Source: Dysgonamonadaceae bacterium (GTDB lineage: Bacteria; Bacteroidota; Bacteroidia; Bacteroidales; Azobacteroidaceae). From it: a DNA stretch of 41,173 nucleotides. Position 1 is the first letter of the stretch, and every line of letters begins with the position of its first letter. Position numbers and translations under genes: made by a program. Shown piece by piece: positions 26,141-33,706 of this stretch. Location: NCBI GenBank assembly GCA_031260045.1, contig JAIRKO010000037.1, forward strand, positions 1 through 41,173. The letters are read 5' to 3'. The notes beneath the pieces were generated by a model. The model saw only the letters and a list, made by a program, of their open reading frames with translations. It was not told the origin of the DNA and ran no database searches.

Positions 26141-28000
26141 ATGGCAAACGAACAATACAGCGAACAGTTGGTAGAAATCGAAATGAAAGTCAAGAAAGGC
26201 GAAAATTCTTTTGGTTTCGTGTTTCCGCAAGGCGATATTCAGGGGATTGAGAAATTTGAAAATCTATTGAAAAAAGCAGGTGGAAAACCTGATTTGTGCG
26301 AACTTTCCGATTTCTCAAAAGGCGGAAATGGAAAGGCAAAGCCTGAATATGTTATTACTTTCAATAACGACACTAATACCATTTTAGTCGTGGAATGTAA
26401 GCGTTCCGTCAAAGATCATTCCTCGGAAGATCTTAACAAGCCGAAAAAGTTTGCGGTTGACGGCGCATTGTATTATGCTAAATTTTTGAAAGAAGAATAC
26501 AATGTAGTTGCGATTGCCGTAAGCGGAACAAAAAAGGAAGACTGCAAGGTTTCGACTTTTTATTGGCAAAAAGGGTTTGAAAATTATACGGAATTTACAA
26601 AAATCAATATCATTTTAGAGCCGTTGAACTATTTAAAATTTATCAAGGGCGAAAAAATTTCTATTGCATATTCTCTCGAAGACATACGCAGAACGGCTAT
26701 TGATATGGGCAATAAACTACGAATTGCAAAAGTTACGGCGAATAACAAACCTATTTTCATTGCAGGTATTTTAATTGCTTTACAGGACGAAACTTTTGAT
26801 ACGGAGTATCAAACTGCTACAAATCTTATTTCGCTCGTTGAACGCTTACAATCTGCAATTACACGAGTATTGAAATCCACAAATGTAGAACAGGGCAGGA
26901 TTGACAGTATTTTAAGTACTTTCAACGATGTGGCAAGTTTGCACCATTTTCAAACAACGCCAATGACAACCGATAACTCTTTGCGTTGGTACATTCAGGA
27001 GTTGGATATGAAAATAAAGCCTATGATGAATCATTCCGATTCTTCTATCGATGCTTTGGGTGAATTTTATCAGGAATTTATCAAATTTTCAAACGGCGAT
27101 GACGGAAAAGCATTGGGAATTGTGCTTACTCCGCAACACCTTACCGATTTTATGTGCGAAGTCAGCGGACTGAACAAGAACAGCAAAGTTGTTGATATTT
27201 GCGCAGGTTCTGGCGGTTTTTTGGTAATAGCAATGAGCAAAATGATGAAAAATGCGAACCCGGAAGAAGTGAAACGTATACGGCAACACGGACTTTTTGG
27301 CGTAGAAGCAGACCCTAATATTTATGCTTTGTGTATTGCAAATATGATAGTTCGTCGAGATGGGAAAAGTAATATTCACTATGGCAGTTGTTTTGACGAA
27401 AAAATTATAGCAGAATTACGAAAGCAAAACATTGATATTGGGCTAATCAATCCTCCGTATTCACAGGAAGACTACAATGAATTGGCTTTTGTTGAACAAC
27501 TATTGTCGGTTCTTGCTACTCGCGGCGTTGCGGTGGCTGTTGTGCCTTTGAATTGTGCATTAGGAACTACCTGTAAAGCAGAGCGGGAAAGATTATTTCA
27601 AAAACATACCCTTGAAGCAGTTTTCAGTATGCCAACTGAAATTTTCAATCCTGCGGCTTCTGCCCCGCCCTGCGTAATGGTATGGACGGCAAATGCGCCG
27701 CACCCTGCCGACAAACAAACATTCTTTGGATATTACCGCGAAGACGGCTTTGTGAAACGCAAAAAACTTGGGCGAGTTGATGCTTACGGCAAATGGGAAG
27801 AAATTAAAAATGAATGGCTAAAACTGTATCGCGAAAGAGACGTCAAATCCGGATTATCTGTAAAACATTGCGTAACGCACACAGACGAATGGTGCGCCGA
27901 AGCATATATGGAAACAGATTACTCGAAACTCAATCAAGCAGATTTTGAAAAGAAAATCAAAGAATATGTTGCATTCAAATTCTTAAACAATGTTGAGTAA
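26141..28000 (+). CDS. Restriction-modification fusion protein: nuclease plus N6-adenine methylase (BcgI A-like)
   Basis: A 619-residue protein. Residues 65-90 hold a PD-(D/E)XK-like nuclease core (KPEYVITF, then ILVVECKRSV, with Glu85 and Lys87). The middle is helical. The gamma-class N6 methylase has LTPQHLTDFM, the SAM motif DICAGSGGF (from residue 352) and the catalytic NPPY (from residue 437). A nuclease-methylase fusion with a separate specificity protein is the layout of BcgI-type (type IIB) enzymes, which cut on both sides of their site. A plain HsdM is excluded by the N-terminal ECK domain. The stop overlaps the next start (TAATG). Base composition is more AT-rich than the core genes, suggesting transfer. 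Confidence 0.85.
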   Translation: MANEQYSEQLVEIEMKVKKGENSFGFVFPQGDIQGIEKFENLLKKAGGKPDLCELSDFSKGGNGKAKPEYVITFNNDTNTILVVECKRSVKDHSSEDLNKPKKFAVDGALYYAKFLKEEYNVVAIAVSGTKKEDCKVSTFYWQKGFENYTEFTKINIILEPLNYLKFIKGEKISIAYSLEDIRRTAIDMGNKLRIAKVTANNKPIFIAGILIALQDETFDTEYQTATNLISLVERLQSAITRVLKSTNVEQGRIDSILSTFNDVASLHHFQTTPMTTDNSLRWYIQELDMKIKPMMNHSDSSIDALGEFYQEFIKFSNGDDGKALGIVLTPQHLTDFMCEVSGLNKNSKVVDICAGSGGFLVIAMSKMMKNANPEEVKRIRQHGLFGVEADPNIYALCIANMIVRRDGKSNIHYGSCFDEKIIAELRKQNIDIGLINPPYSQEDYNELAFVEQLLSVLATRGVAVAVVPLNCALGTTCKAERERLFQKHTLEAVFSMPTEIFNPAASAPPCVMVWTANAPHPADKQTFFGYYREDGFVKRKKLGRVDAYGKWEEIKNEWLKLYRERDVKSGLSVKHCVTHTDEWCAEAYMETDYSKLNQADFEKKIKEYVAFKFLNNVE

Positions 28001-28944
28001 TGAAACGGTTAGATGAAATATTTGATATAAAGTACGGCAGTCAATTGGACTTAAATAAATGTGTTATCTGCGAAAAGCCAGAAGGATACAACTTTGTTAA
28101 TCGTAGTTCCAAAAACTGCGGCGTTTCTGCTCGTATTTTAGAAGAAGGAAACAAAAAACCTTTTCCTGCGGGACTTATCACAGTTGCAATGGGTGGTAGT
28201 GTATTATCTTCATTTGTACAACAAGAGCCGTTTTACACGGGGCAAAACGTGAAAGTATTAAAACCAAAACAAGAAATGTCGGATTTGCTCAAACTGTATT
28301 ATTGCTATTGTATTGAGCAAAATATTTATCGCTTTTCAACTTTTGGACGTGAAGCAAACGTAAGTTTTGGCTCTATCATTGTCCCCGATATTGAAGATAT
28401 GCCGCAAGAATTGAATAACATTGAAATTTCTGATTATGAATTTGACAAAAAGCCAATTATTGATAAAAAGATAGAACTGAATACAGAAAAATGGGAATGG
28501 TTTAATTTGTATGATACTTATTTTGAAATGTTTGCTGGGAAATACTACCCAAAAGATAGTTTCAGCGTAGGGAAAACGCCTTTAATTTCGACAAGTAAAA
28601 TAGAAAATGGCGTTATGGCATTTACAGATTTACGCCCAACCTTCAAAGGAAATTGTATCACAATAGGCAAAGTCGAAATGACAACTTTTTATCAGCCACT
28701 CCCTTTTTGTGCAACGGCAGACGTTACCGTGTTAGCGCCTAAATTTGAAATGTCCAAATACTGCGCTTTATTCTTACAAATAATATTAGGAGCAGAAAAA
28801 TATCGTTGGACTTATGGAAATCAAATAAGACTGAATGACTGCCAAAAGATAAAGATCAAACTGCCCATTACGTCTGACGGATTGCCCGATTGGCAATTTA
28901 TGGAAGATTATATCAAATCACTTCCCTATAGTGGCAACATTTGA
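28000..28944 (+). CDS. DNA specificity subunit (HsdS/BcgI B-like)
   Basis: A 314-residue protein of BcgI B size with two target-recognition halves. The first starts MKRLDEIFDIKYGSQLDLNK and contains AMGGSVLSSFV and YTGQNVKVLKP. The second starts WEWFNLYDTYFEMFAGKYY and contains PLISTSKIENGV, ITIGKVEMTTF and CATADVTVLAP. Each half would read one side of a split recognition site. It is translationally coupled to the methylase-nuclease (1-base overlap). Both domains look complete, so the system may be functional. The recognition sequence cannot be predicted. Confidence 0.88.
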   Translation: MKRLDEIFDIKYGSQLDLNKCVICEKPEGYNFVNRSSKNCGVSARILEEGNKKPFPAGLITVAMGGSVLSSFVQQEPFYTGQNVKVLKPKQEMSDLLKLYYCYCIEQNIYRFSTFGREANVSFGSIIVPDIEDMPQELNNIEISDYEFDKKPIIDKKIELNTEKWEWFNLYDTYFEMFAGKYYPKDSFSVGKTPLISTSKIENGVMAFTDLRPTFKGNCITIGKVEMTTFYQPLPFCATADVTVLAPKFEMSKYCALFLQIILGAEKYRWTYGNQIRLNDCQKIKIKLPITSDGLPDWQFMEDYIKSLPYSGNI

Positions 28945-29082
28945 TACGCAAATATTAGGAATATAATGCAGAATCACAATTGAAGACGGCTTTGCGTTTT
29001 GCAGGATAACAATACCCGCGCCAATCTGCCATATTCTATAGCAGAAAGCAGATGGATCAACGACGATGAGTAGCGTACGATA

Positions 29083-29166
29083 TCAGACACTACGTTCACC
29101 AGCATATATATTCGAGATGCGGTTTTTCGCTTTAATCCGGTTAACTAATGTTTTTGCTTTTGACAT
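29083..29166 (-). pseudogene. Possible decayed reading frame downstream of the RM genes
   Basis: A 27-codon frame (MSKAKTLVNRIKAKNRISNI, then YAGERSV) starts with an A-rich leader directly next to the stray CRISPR repeat piece. After a frameshift it could continue as SDIVRYSSSLIHLLSAIEYG. I recognise no family. The rest of 28945-29180 shows nothing else. Confidence 0.25.
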
Positions 29167-29187
29167 AATTTTATTATTTTTCTTATC

Positions 29188-29255
29188 TTTCAAACTCGTA
29201 TCTTTGACATCGAAAACAGTTGGTGACACAAATAAAGGAGTTGACTTCTTTTTTT
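29188..29255 (+). ncRNA. Stray CRISPR repeat piece followed by a terminator (tracrRNA-like candidate)
   Basis: Bases 29188-29220 match 33 consecutive bases of the CRISPR repeat, in the opposite orientation to the arrays at 30788 and 38763. A 14-base spacer follows, then a 6-bp hairpin (29235-29240 with 29245-29250, loop TTGA) running into seven T (29249-29255). A TTTG (29159-29162) and TATCTTTC (29184-29191) with 21 bases between could be a promoter. Anti-repeat plus tail plus terminator is the form of a tracrRNA, but the tail is short. The alternative is a leftover repeat from a lost array. See findings. Confidence 0.45.
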
Positions 29256-29335
29256 ATCGAATTTACACACTTGAAATTCAAATAGTTAAATATATATTTT
29301 AGCAGAATTTATAGATAGTTAGCAATGCCTTATTT

Positions 29336-30178
29336 TCATCCGGCAACCAAAATCCGGTCTTTCCCCGAAATATCCCGAAAAAGCCGGACCGTTTCAAACC
29401 CTTTGCTTCTCAACATCTCCGCCGCATCTTTCCCGTAAACGGCGCTCGTTTCAAGATAAAGCCTCCCGTGTGCTGCGTTTAAACGCTTTCGAGCAACATC
29501 TGCAATCCGCTCATAAAACAGCAAAGGCTTTTCCTGCGGCACAAAAAGTGCTCGGTGCGGCTCGTAATTCAACACATTTTTCGACATTGCGCCTTTCTCT
29601 TCCGGCGTCACATAAGGCGGATTGCTGGCAATCACATCCAACTGTTCCGGCAATTGTTCCGCCCAAGCGTCAAAAATGTCGTGCCGGACAAATCGCACAG
29701 CCGCTTGATTGTTCCATGCATTTTCCGAAGCAACCTCCAAAGCCTCTATCGAAATATCCAAAGCATATACCTCCGCGCCGGGCAAAAATTTGGACAAAGC
29801 CACCGCGATACAACCCGAACCCGTTCCAATATCCAGCACGGTGAACGGCAAACGGCGAGCGGTGCATTCGTTTAATATCCGTTTGACCAACTCTTCCGTT
29901 TCCGGACGGGGAATCAGCGTCTGCTCATTAACCTTGAATTTCAGCCCGTAAAACTCCGTTTCACCCAAAATATACTGTATCGGACGGAATTTTTTCAAAT
30001 CGTCAATCATCTTCTCAATGATGCGTTTTTCATCCGGCGATAGTTGTGTATCTCTGCCGAACAGAATGGATTGTTTGTCCAAACGGCAAACCGATTCCAT
30101 AATCAACCAATAAAATGCTTTGATTTCGGGTTCTTCGTAATAATCCCGCAATTGCTCTTTTATGTAGGAAAACGTCAT
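29336..30178 (-). CDS. prmC: Peptide chain release factor N5-glutamine methyltransferase PrmC/HemK
   Basis: Methylates the GGQ glutamine of RF1/RF2. The 280 residues have an N-terminal helical domain and the linker RPIQYILGETEFYGLKF. Next is the SAM motif VLDIGTGSGCIAVAL and the catalytic ASNPPYVTPEEK, where the Gln side chain binds NPPY. LFYERIADVARKRL follows. The length is normal. A minus-strand TAATTTTG box at 30207-30214 gives a short leader. This core gene sits between the RM system and the CRISPR array. Confidence 0.95.
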   Translation of the reverse strand: MTFSYIKEQLRDYYEEPEIKAFYWLIMESVCRLDKQSILFGRDTQLSPDEKRIIEKMIDDLKKFRPIQYILGETEFYGLKFKVNEQTLIPRPETEELVKRILNECTARRLPFTVLDIGTGSGCIAVALSKFLPGAEVYALDISIEALEVASENAWNNQAAVRFVRHDIFDAWAEQLPEQLDVIASNPPYVTPEEKGAMSKNVLNYEPHRALFVPQEKPLLFYERIADVARKRLNAAHGRLYLETSAVYGKDAAEMLRSKGFETVRLFRDISGKDRILVAG

Positions 30179-30206
30179 TTGCAGATTGAAATTAGACTTT
30201 TTATTG

Positions 30207-30214
30207 CAAAATTA
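30207..30214 (-). promoter_or_regulatory. -7 box for prmC
   Basis: TAATTTTG on the minus strand, 29 bases before the ATG at 30178. Confidence 0.5.
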
Positions 30215-30635
30215 CATGAAACTTTTATATAATACGCAATATAAGCATTTCGGATGGTTGCATCCGTCACCCCGCGAACCGAAATATTAGTTCCGATTAA
30301 ATCTGTAAATCTTTTACTCATTATTATCATGTATTTTTGTCCGGAAGGAAGAAGGCGAGACTTGTCCCTACTATTTTCAATCTTTGATTTGCATAAATAA
30401 TTCAAATAAAGCATTTAGCCTTTTCCTGCTTTCACGGTCTTACTTTGATTATTATTAATGATGATAACCAACTATTACACAAAATATTATTTTGTTGATT
30501 TCATCATTCTTAAAGACGGTTCAAATAAAGCGGATAATGGCATAACAATATTGTTAAATGCTATAAATCAACTAAATACAACTGTAAAAATCGTTACATG
30601 TTGCGTAAAACATAGTTGATTATCAGTAAAATACA

Positions 30636-30710
30636 AAACGTACCCTCCTTTATCGCCTAATTAGACGAGAGTAGGGTACGTTTATAAAATCCCGTTTTTC
30701 AGGCGGGATT
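30636..30710. other. Two hairpins in the 609-base gap before CRISPR array 1
   Basis: The gap 30179-30787 has no convincing gene. It holds a perfect 11-bp inverted repeat (30636-30646 with 30673-30683, loop 26) and a 7-bp hairpin (30688-30694 with 30704-30710, loop 9). The remaining 77 bases up to the first repeat are AT-rich and could be a leader. The stretch 30415-30635 is AT-rich with nothing recognisable. Confidence 0.5.
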
Positions 30711-30787
30711 CTACTCGTAAACAGTCTGTTTTTAATTTCCTATGAATCGTTATAAAGCAGTCAATATCAATCAAATACTAATATTGT

Positions 30788-31507
30788 GCTGTTTTCGATG
30801 TCAAAGATACGAGTTTGAAAGCAATTCACAACCGTTTCCGTGCGTTCCTGTTCGTTGTCAAAGCTGTTTTCGATGTCAAAGATACGAGTTTGAAAGCAAT
30901 TCACAACCAAAAATCCGCGAGAACGACTACGTTCTTGGCTGTTTTCGATGTCAAAGATACGAGTTTGAAAGCAATTCACAACTTATTTAAATTGATTCTA
31001 AATTATAATTCTGCTGTTTTCGATGTCAAAGATACGAGTTTGAAAGCAATTCACAACTTCGTCATTAAAGAAGATGTTATAATTTACGCTGTTTTCGATG
31101 TCAAAGATACGAGTTTGAAAGCAATTCACAACACACTACCGCCCGGGTTCTGGTTCCGGACGGCTGTTTTCGTTGTCAAAGATACGAGTTTGAAAGCAAT
31201 TCACAACGGTTCGGCGCATGTGCATCGTTTAACTTATGCTGTTTTCGATGTCAAAGATACGAGTTTGAAAGCAATTCACAACGTCCAGGGCGCGATGACG
31301 ACGATGGAGAACGCTGTTTTCGATGTCAAAGATACGAGTTTGAAAGCAATTCACAACTAACGCAATTCCGACGCTGCCGGGAAAGGCGCTGTTTTCGATG
31401 TCAAAGATACGAGTTTGAAAGCAATTCACAACCTCTTCTTAATAGCCTCAGCAGCAGCGCGTGCTGTTTTCGATGTCAAAGATACGAGTTTGAAAGCAAT
31501 TCACAAC
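30788..31507. CRISPR. CRISPR array, first half: 10 repeats, 9 spacers
   Basis: The 45-bp repeats start on the plus strand with GCTGTTTTCGATGTCAAAGA and end with GAAAGCAATTCACAAC. Starts are 30788, 30863, 30938, 31013, 31088, 31163, 31238, 31313, 31388 and 31463, and every spacer is 30 bp. Only the sixth repeat has a change (CGTTGTC for CGATGTC). On the minus strand the repeat begins GTTGTGAATTGC, like the long repeats of Bacteroidota type II-C systems as I recall them. No cas gene is present in the window. The last repeat borders the mobile element directly. Reading frames through the array are artefacts. Confidence 0.98.
31490..31507. other. Left attachment site (attL core) inside the last repeat of array half 1
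   Basis: TTGAAAGCAATTCACAAC, repeat bases 28-45. It is identical over 18 bases to 38763-38780 at the other end of the element. Confidence 0.8.
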
Positions 31508-31550
31508 ATAGACTTAATATATTGATAATTAAGTGTTTGATAAATCGCGG

Positions 31551-31568
31551 GTAATAAATGGGTAATAA
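31551..31568 (+). promoter_or_regulatory. Left-end arm-type repeats (2 x GTAATAA)
   Basis: GTAATAA at 31551 and 31562. Four copies of the same heptamer lie at the right end, which suggests integrase arm-binding sites. Confidence 0.4.
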
Positions 31569-31578
31569 TTTTAATCAA

Positions 31579-31617
31579 AAACGCCCAAAATTCACATTTT
31601 GGGGCGTTTCCTTTTTT
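31579..31617. terminator. Terminator hairpin at the left end of the element
   Basis: A 12-13 bp stem with one bulge (31579-31590 with 31597-31609), T-rich on both sides. It would stop transcripts passing between the array half and the element. The rest of 31508-31780 is AT-rich without a gene. Confidence 0.7.
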
Positions 31618-31751
31618 GTCGATTTAAATAAGCGAGTAACAACCCGATTATTTGACTGCAAATGTACAACTTTTTTTATACTTTCAGCGGCAAAGTATAT
31701 ATTTTTTATATTGTTTTTCCTTACTTTCTTTTGTTTGTTATGAAAAACATT

Positions 31752-31759
31752 TATATTTG
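31752..31759 (+). promoter_or_regulatory. -7 box for the cargo genes
   Basis: TATATTTG, preceded by TTTTG at about 18 bases and followed by the ATG at 31781. Confidence 0.5.
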
Positions 31760-31780
31760 CATGGTAAATAGCAAAATTCA

Positions 31781-31966
31781 ATGAAAAAGGAATTAGGTAA
31801 AACATTGATTGATATAGCAAAATTAGTCATCGGCGGGGTTATTCTTGCCGGATTGATGAAACAGGACATACCACCCGTATATCTGTTTCCGGTTGGTAGC
31901 ATTATTTCTATATTAATGATTTGTATCGGACTTGTTTTAATTTCACTTGGTAATAAAAATGATTAA
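31781..31966 (+). CDS. Small two-helix membrane protein
   Basis: A 61-residue protein with two hydrophobic segments (about 9-26, LIDIAKLVIGGVILAGLM, and 33-56, YLFPVGSIISILMICIGLVL) joined by a short polar turn and ended by GNKND. The start follows a good -7 box. I recognise no family. In a replicating element this small protein could be a holin-like, coat-like or toxin-like membrane protein, but nothing in the sequence decides between them. A second tiny membrane protein starts 13 bases after the stop. Confidence 0.6.
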   Translation: MKKELGKTLIDIAKLVIGGVILAGLMKQDIPPVYLFPVGSIISILMICIGLVLISLGNKND

Positions 31967-31979
31967 AAAATAATTTGTT

Positions 31980-32081
31980 ATGGAATTGATTTATTTCTTT
32001 ATCGGATTAGGCGTTTTTGCAATAGCAGCCGGAATTTGGGGGTATTGGGATTATAGACGGGGTATGAAAAAACACGATTAA
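31980..32081 (+). CDS. Tiny single-helix membrane protein (33 residues)
   Basis: MELIYFFIGLGVFAIAAGIW is one hydrophobic helix; the rest (GYWDYRRGMKKHD) is a basic tail. It lies 13 bases after the preceding membrane protein on the same strand, so the two are probably cotranslated. The size and the helix-plus-basic-tail form are like a minor or major coat protein of a filamentous phage, but also like many small regulators or toxins. No family is recognised. Confidence 0.5.
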   Translation: MELIYFFIGLGVFAIAAGIWGYWDYRRGMKKHD

Positions 32082-32279
32082 TAAAAAAACGACCCAAACA
32101 ACCCACAATGTAACTATACCGGAGCCTCAACCCATCACAGAAGTTTTTAACTAATTGATGAATATGTTAACGGGGGCGGCATTAATGACAATAAGATTAT
32201 CCTCGAGATGTTGGATTTGCTGAAAAAAAAAGAGGAGCAAATAGATAACTTGTTGAAAATCAAACAAATAAACAACTGA
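32074..32279 (+). pseudogene. Frameshifted coding remnant
   Basis: Two fragments in different frames read like one protein end. The first is NKKTTQTTHNVTIPEPQPIT followed by EVFN, with its stop at 32152-32154. The second is DEYVNGGGINDNKIILEMLD followed by LLKKKEEQIDNLLK (32157-32279). The coiled-coil ending is common in phage-type repressors, whose HTH part would be missing here. Family not proven. Confidence 0.4.
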
Positions 32280-32362
32280 TTTTAAAGATAAAAATTTAAT
32301 TTATCTTTATCGTCGAATTTTTAGACGACCGGCGCAGGTCGATAAAGTCTGCAAAAAATAAA

Positions 32363-32941
32363 ATGAAAAATTATTTTAAAATGATTGTGTTAATGGGAAT
32401 TGTGTGGACTCTGGGTGTTGGATTGAATGCTTGTAAAGAGGGGGACACCCCGCTGCCTGGCACCGCGGGGGGTGATGTTGTTGGAGAGTGGCAATCTATG
32501 GGATGGGAGGTGGTGGACATCGCGCATCGGGATGCCACGTTAAAAGCTAAGATTACCGATGTGTTTAAGAATTCGGATTGGTTTCAGGATTCTATAAATA
32601 TAGTATCATACCGCGCCGATCATACTATGGGAGTCTGGGATGATGATATATGGTACACGGGGGGTATCTGGAACGATAATGGCAATATATATGCAGTGGA
32701 CAATGAGGGAAACAGAATCCCAGGATGGGATTATATATTTTACATTCAAAATGATATACTTACCGAGTACATCGATTTACTCGACGAGCCTGTCATTAGT
32801 TATATCAACGGGTACTCCTGCGACGAAGAAACAATGGATTATGTTTATAAGAATTCAATTGATGAATTAATTACATTCCGCGATTTAAAATTCACTAAAT
32901 TTAAATTGGCGCATAAGTTTTCCCGCGTTCAATCTAATTAA
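32363..32941 (+). CDS. Cargo lipoprotein, lipocalin-like
   Basis: A 192-residue protein with a lipoprotein signal peptide (hydrophobic residues 6-22, lipobox LNAC, Cys24). The mature start has DVVGEWQSMGWEVVD, reminiscent of the first strand of lipocalin-like Bacteroidota lipoproteins. A beta-rich, Asp- and Trp-rich region follows (WDDDIWYTGGIWNDNGNIYA). It is probably attached to the outer membrane. It contains several codons rare in the core genes (AGG, ATA), consistent with foreign origin. Function unknown. Confidence 0.65.
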   Translation: MKNYFKMIVLMGIVWTLGVGLNACKEGDTPLPGTAGGDVVGEWQSMGWEVVDIAHRDATLKAKITDVFKNSDWFQDSINIVSYRADHTMGVWDDDIWYTGGIWNDNGNIYAVDNEGNRIPGWDYIFYIQNDILTEYIDLLDEPVISYINGYSCDEETMDYVYKNSIDELITFRDLKFTKFKLAHKFSRVQSN

Positions 32942-32978
32942 TATTATAAATATTTGTAAATTAAATAATTAAGTTAAA

Positions 32979-33218
32979 ATGAAAAAGAGGATATTAATTA
33001 TTACACTGTTATTATTTATCCCCATAATCTTGGTCGATGAATCAATAACAATAGCGCAGGGTGAAGATAAAGTGTTGATTTGCAGCGGGAAAAATTCTAA
33101 AAAATACCATTCAAAAAGATGCAGCGGATTAAATAGATGTGGCGGGGATATTATTACATCTACGATGTCGGCGGCTATAAAGGATGGCTACACCCCCTGC
33201 AAGATTTGTTACCGCTAA
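32979..33218 (+). CDS. Small exported protein with a Cys/His metal-binding motif
   Basis: A 79-residue protein with a signal peptide (residues 1-27, ending TIAQ). The mature part follows a recognisable pattern: VLICSGKNSKKYHSKRCSGL, RCGGDIITSTMSAAIKDGY, TPCKICY. The Cys/His spacing (C, YH, C, then PCKIC at the end) is like the Ada-type zinc-binding domain found at the ends of some nucleases and secreted proteins. It probably binds a metal outside the cytoplasm. It is the last plus-strand cargo gene, 37 bases after the lipoprotein gene. Confidence 0.65.
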   Translation: MKKRILIITLLLFIPIILVDESITIAQGEDKVLICSGKNSKKYHSKRCSGLNRCGGDIITSTMSAAIKDGYTPCKICYR

Positions 33219-33237
33219 ATTACAGGGTTATAACTTG

Positions 33238-33304
33238 TTGATATTCAGGTATCTTTATATCTTAATATTATCAATGTAAAGATATAAAGATACTTGAATA
33301 TCAA
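33238..33304. repeat. Long AT-rich hairpin (26-bp arms), copy A
   Basis: 33238-33263 pairs with 33279-33304 with a single G-T mismatch (loop 15). The right arm and loop recur as a direct repeat at 35674-35709. There is no T-run after it on either strand, so it is not a standard terminator. Confidence 0.75.
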
Positions 33305-33359
33305 TGAGTTATGATATTAATGACAAATAAATTACAAGGCGGCAGTAACTTGTTGATTA

Positions 33360-33446
33360 TTAGTATTTATCTGATTGCTGAATATAACGCAGGATTTCAG
33401 CCACATCAATCGGATTAATGCCAAGGTTATTAATTACCTGTTTCAT
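33360..33446 (-). CDS. Possible 28-residue protein
   Basis: MKQVINNLGINPIDVAEILR followed by YIQQSDKY: a compact, well-balanced amphipathic helix-turn sequence with a normal start, downstream of the replication gene on the same strand. Too short to be certain; no family recognised. Confidence 0.35.
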   Translation of the reverse strand: MKQVINNLGINPIDVAEILRYIQQSDKY

Positions 33447-33477
33447 TAATATTCTTATATTATTTTTTTTATTTTAA

Positions 33478-33531
33478 GAAAGACGTTAACGTCTTTCTCT
33501 TTGGTGATTTAAAAAAGACGTTAACGTCTTT
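33478..33531. repeat. Two palindromes GACGTTAACGTC (candidate origin region)
   Basis: The 20-bp perfect palindrome centred on GACGTTAACGTC at 33478-33497 is followed by a second copy at 33514-33531, with CTTTGGTGA repeats between. One copy is kept at 40912-40925 beside the second replication gene. The region 33532-33706 is AT-rich and contains a partial GAGAGGTA/TACCCCCTCTC inverted repeat. Confidence 0.7.
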
Positions 33532-33706
33532 CCCTTTGGTGAGAGGTATACCGCGATTTTCCTGAAAAAAAAATCCTACCCCCTCTCAATTTTCTTTAAG
33601 AAATCTCGTTTTTATTTAATTAATTATTATTTAAATAAAGTCTTTTTTTATTAAAAAATAACAAAAAGGGCATTTTTTTATATTTAATAAAGTAGGGAAA
33701 TGATAC

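Noticed and set aside
30175-30414. 79-codon minus-strand frame upstream of prmC
   Set aside because: It overlaps the prmC promoter and start, has no recognisable pattern, and the prmC leader explains the region better.
30742-31429. Long open frames on both strands through the first CRISPR array
   Set aside because: They only translate the repeat (AVFDVKDTSLKAIHN in one direction, VNCFQTRIFDIENS in the other). The period of 75 is a multiple of three, which keeps the frame open. Not genes.
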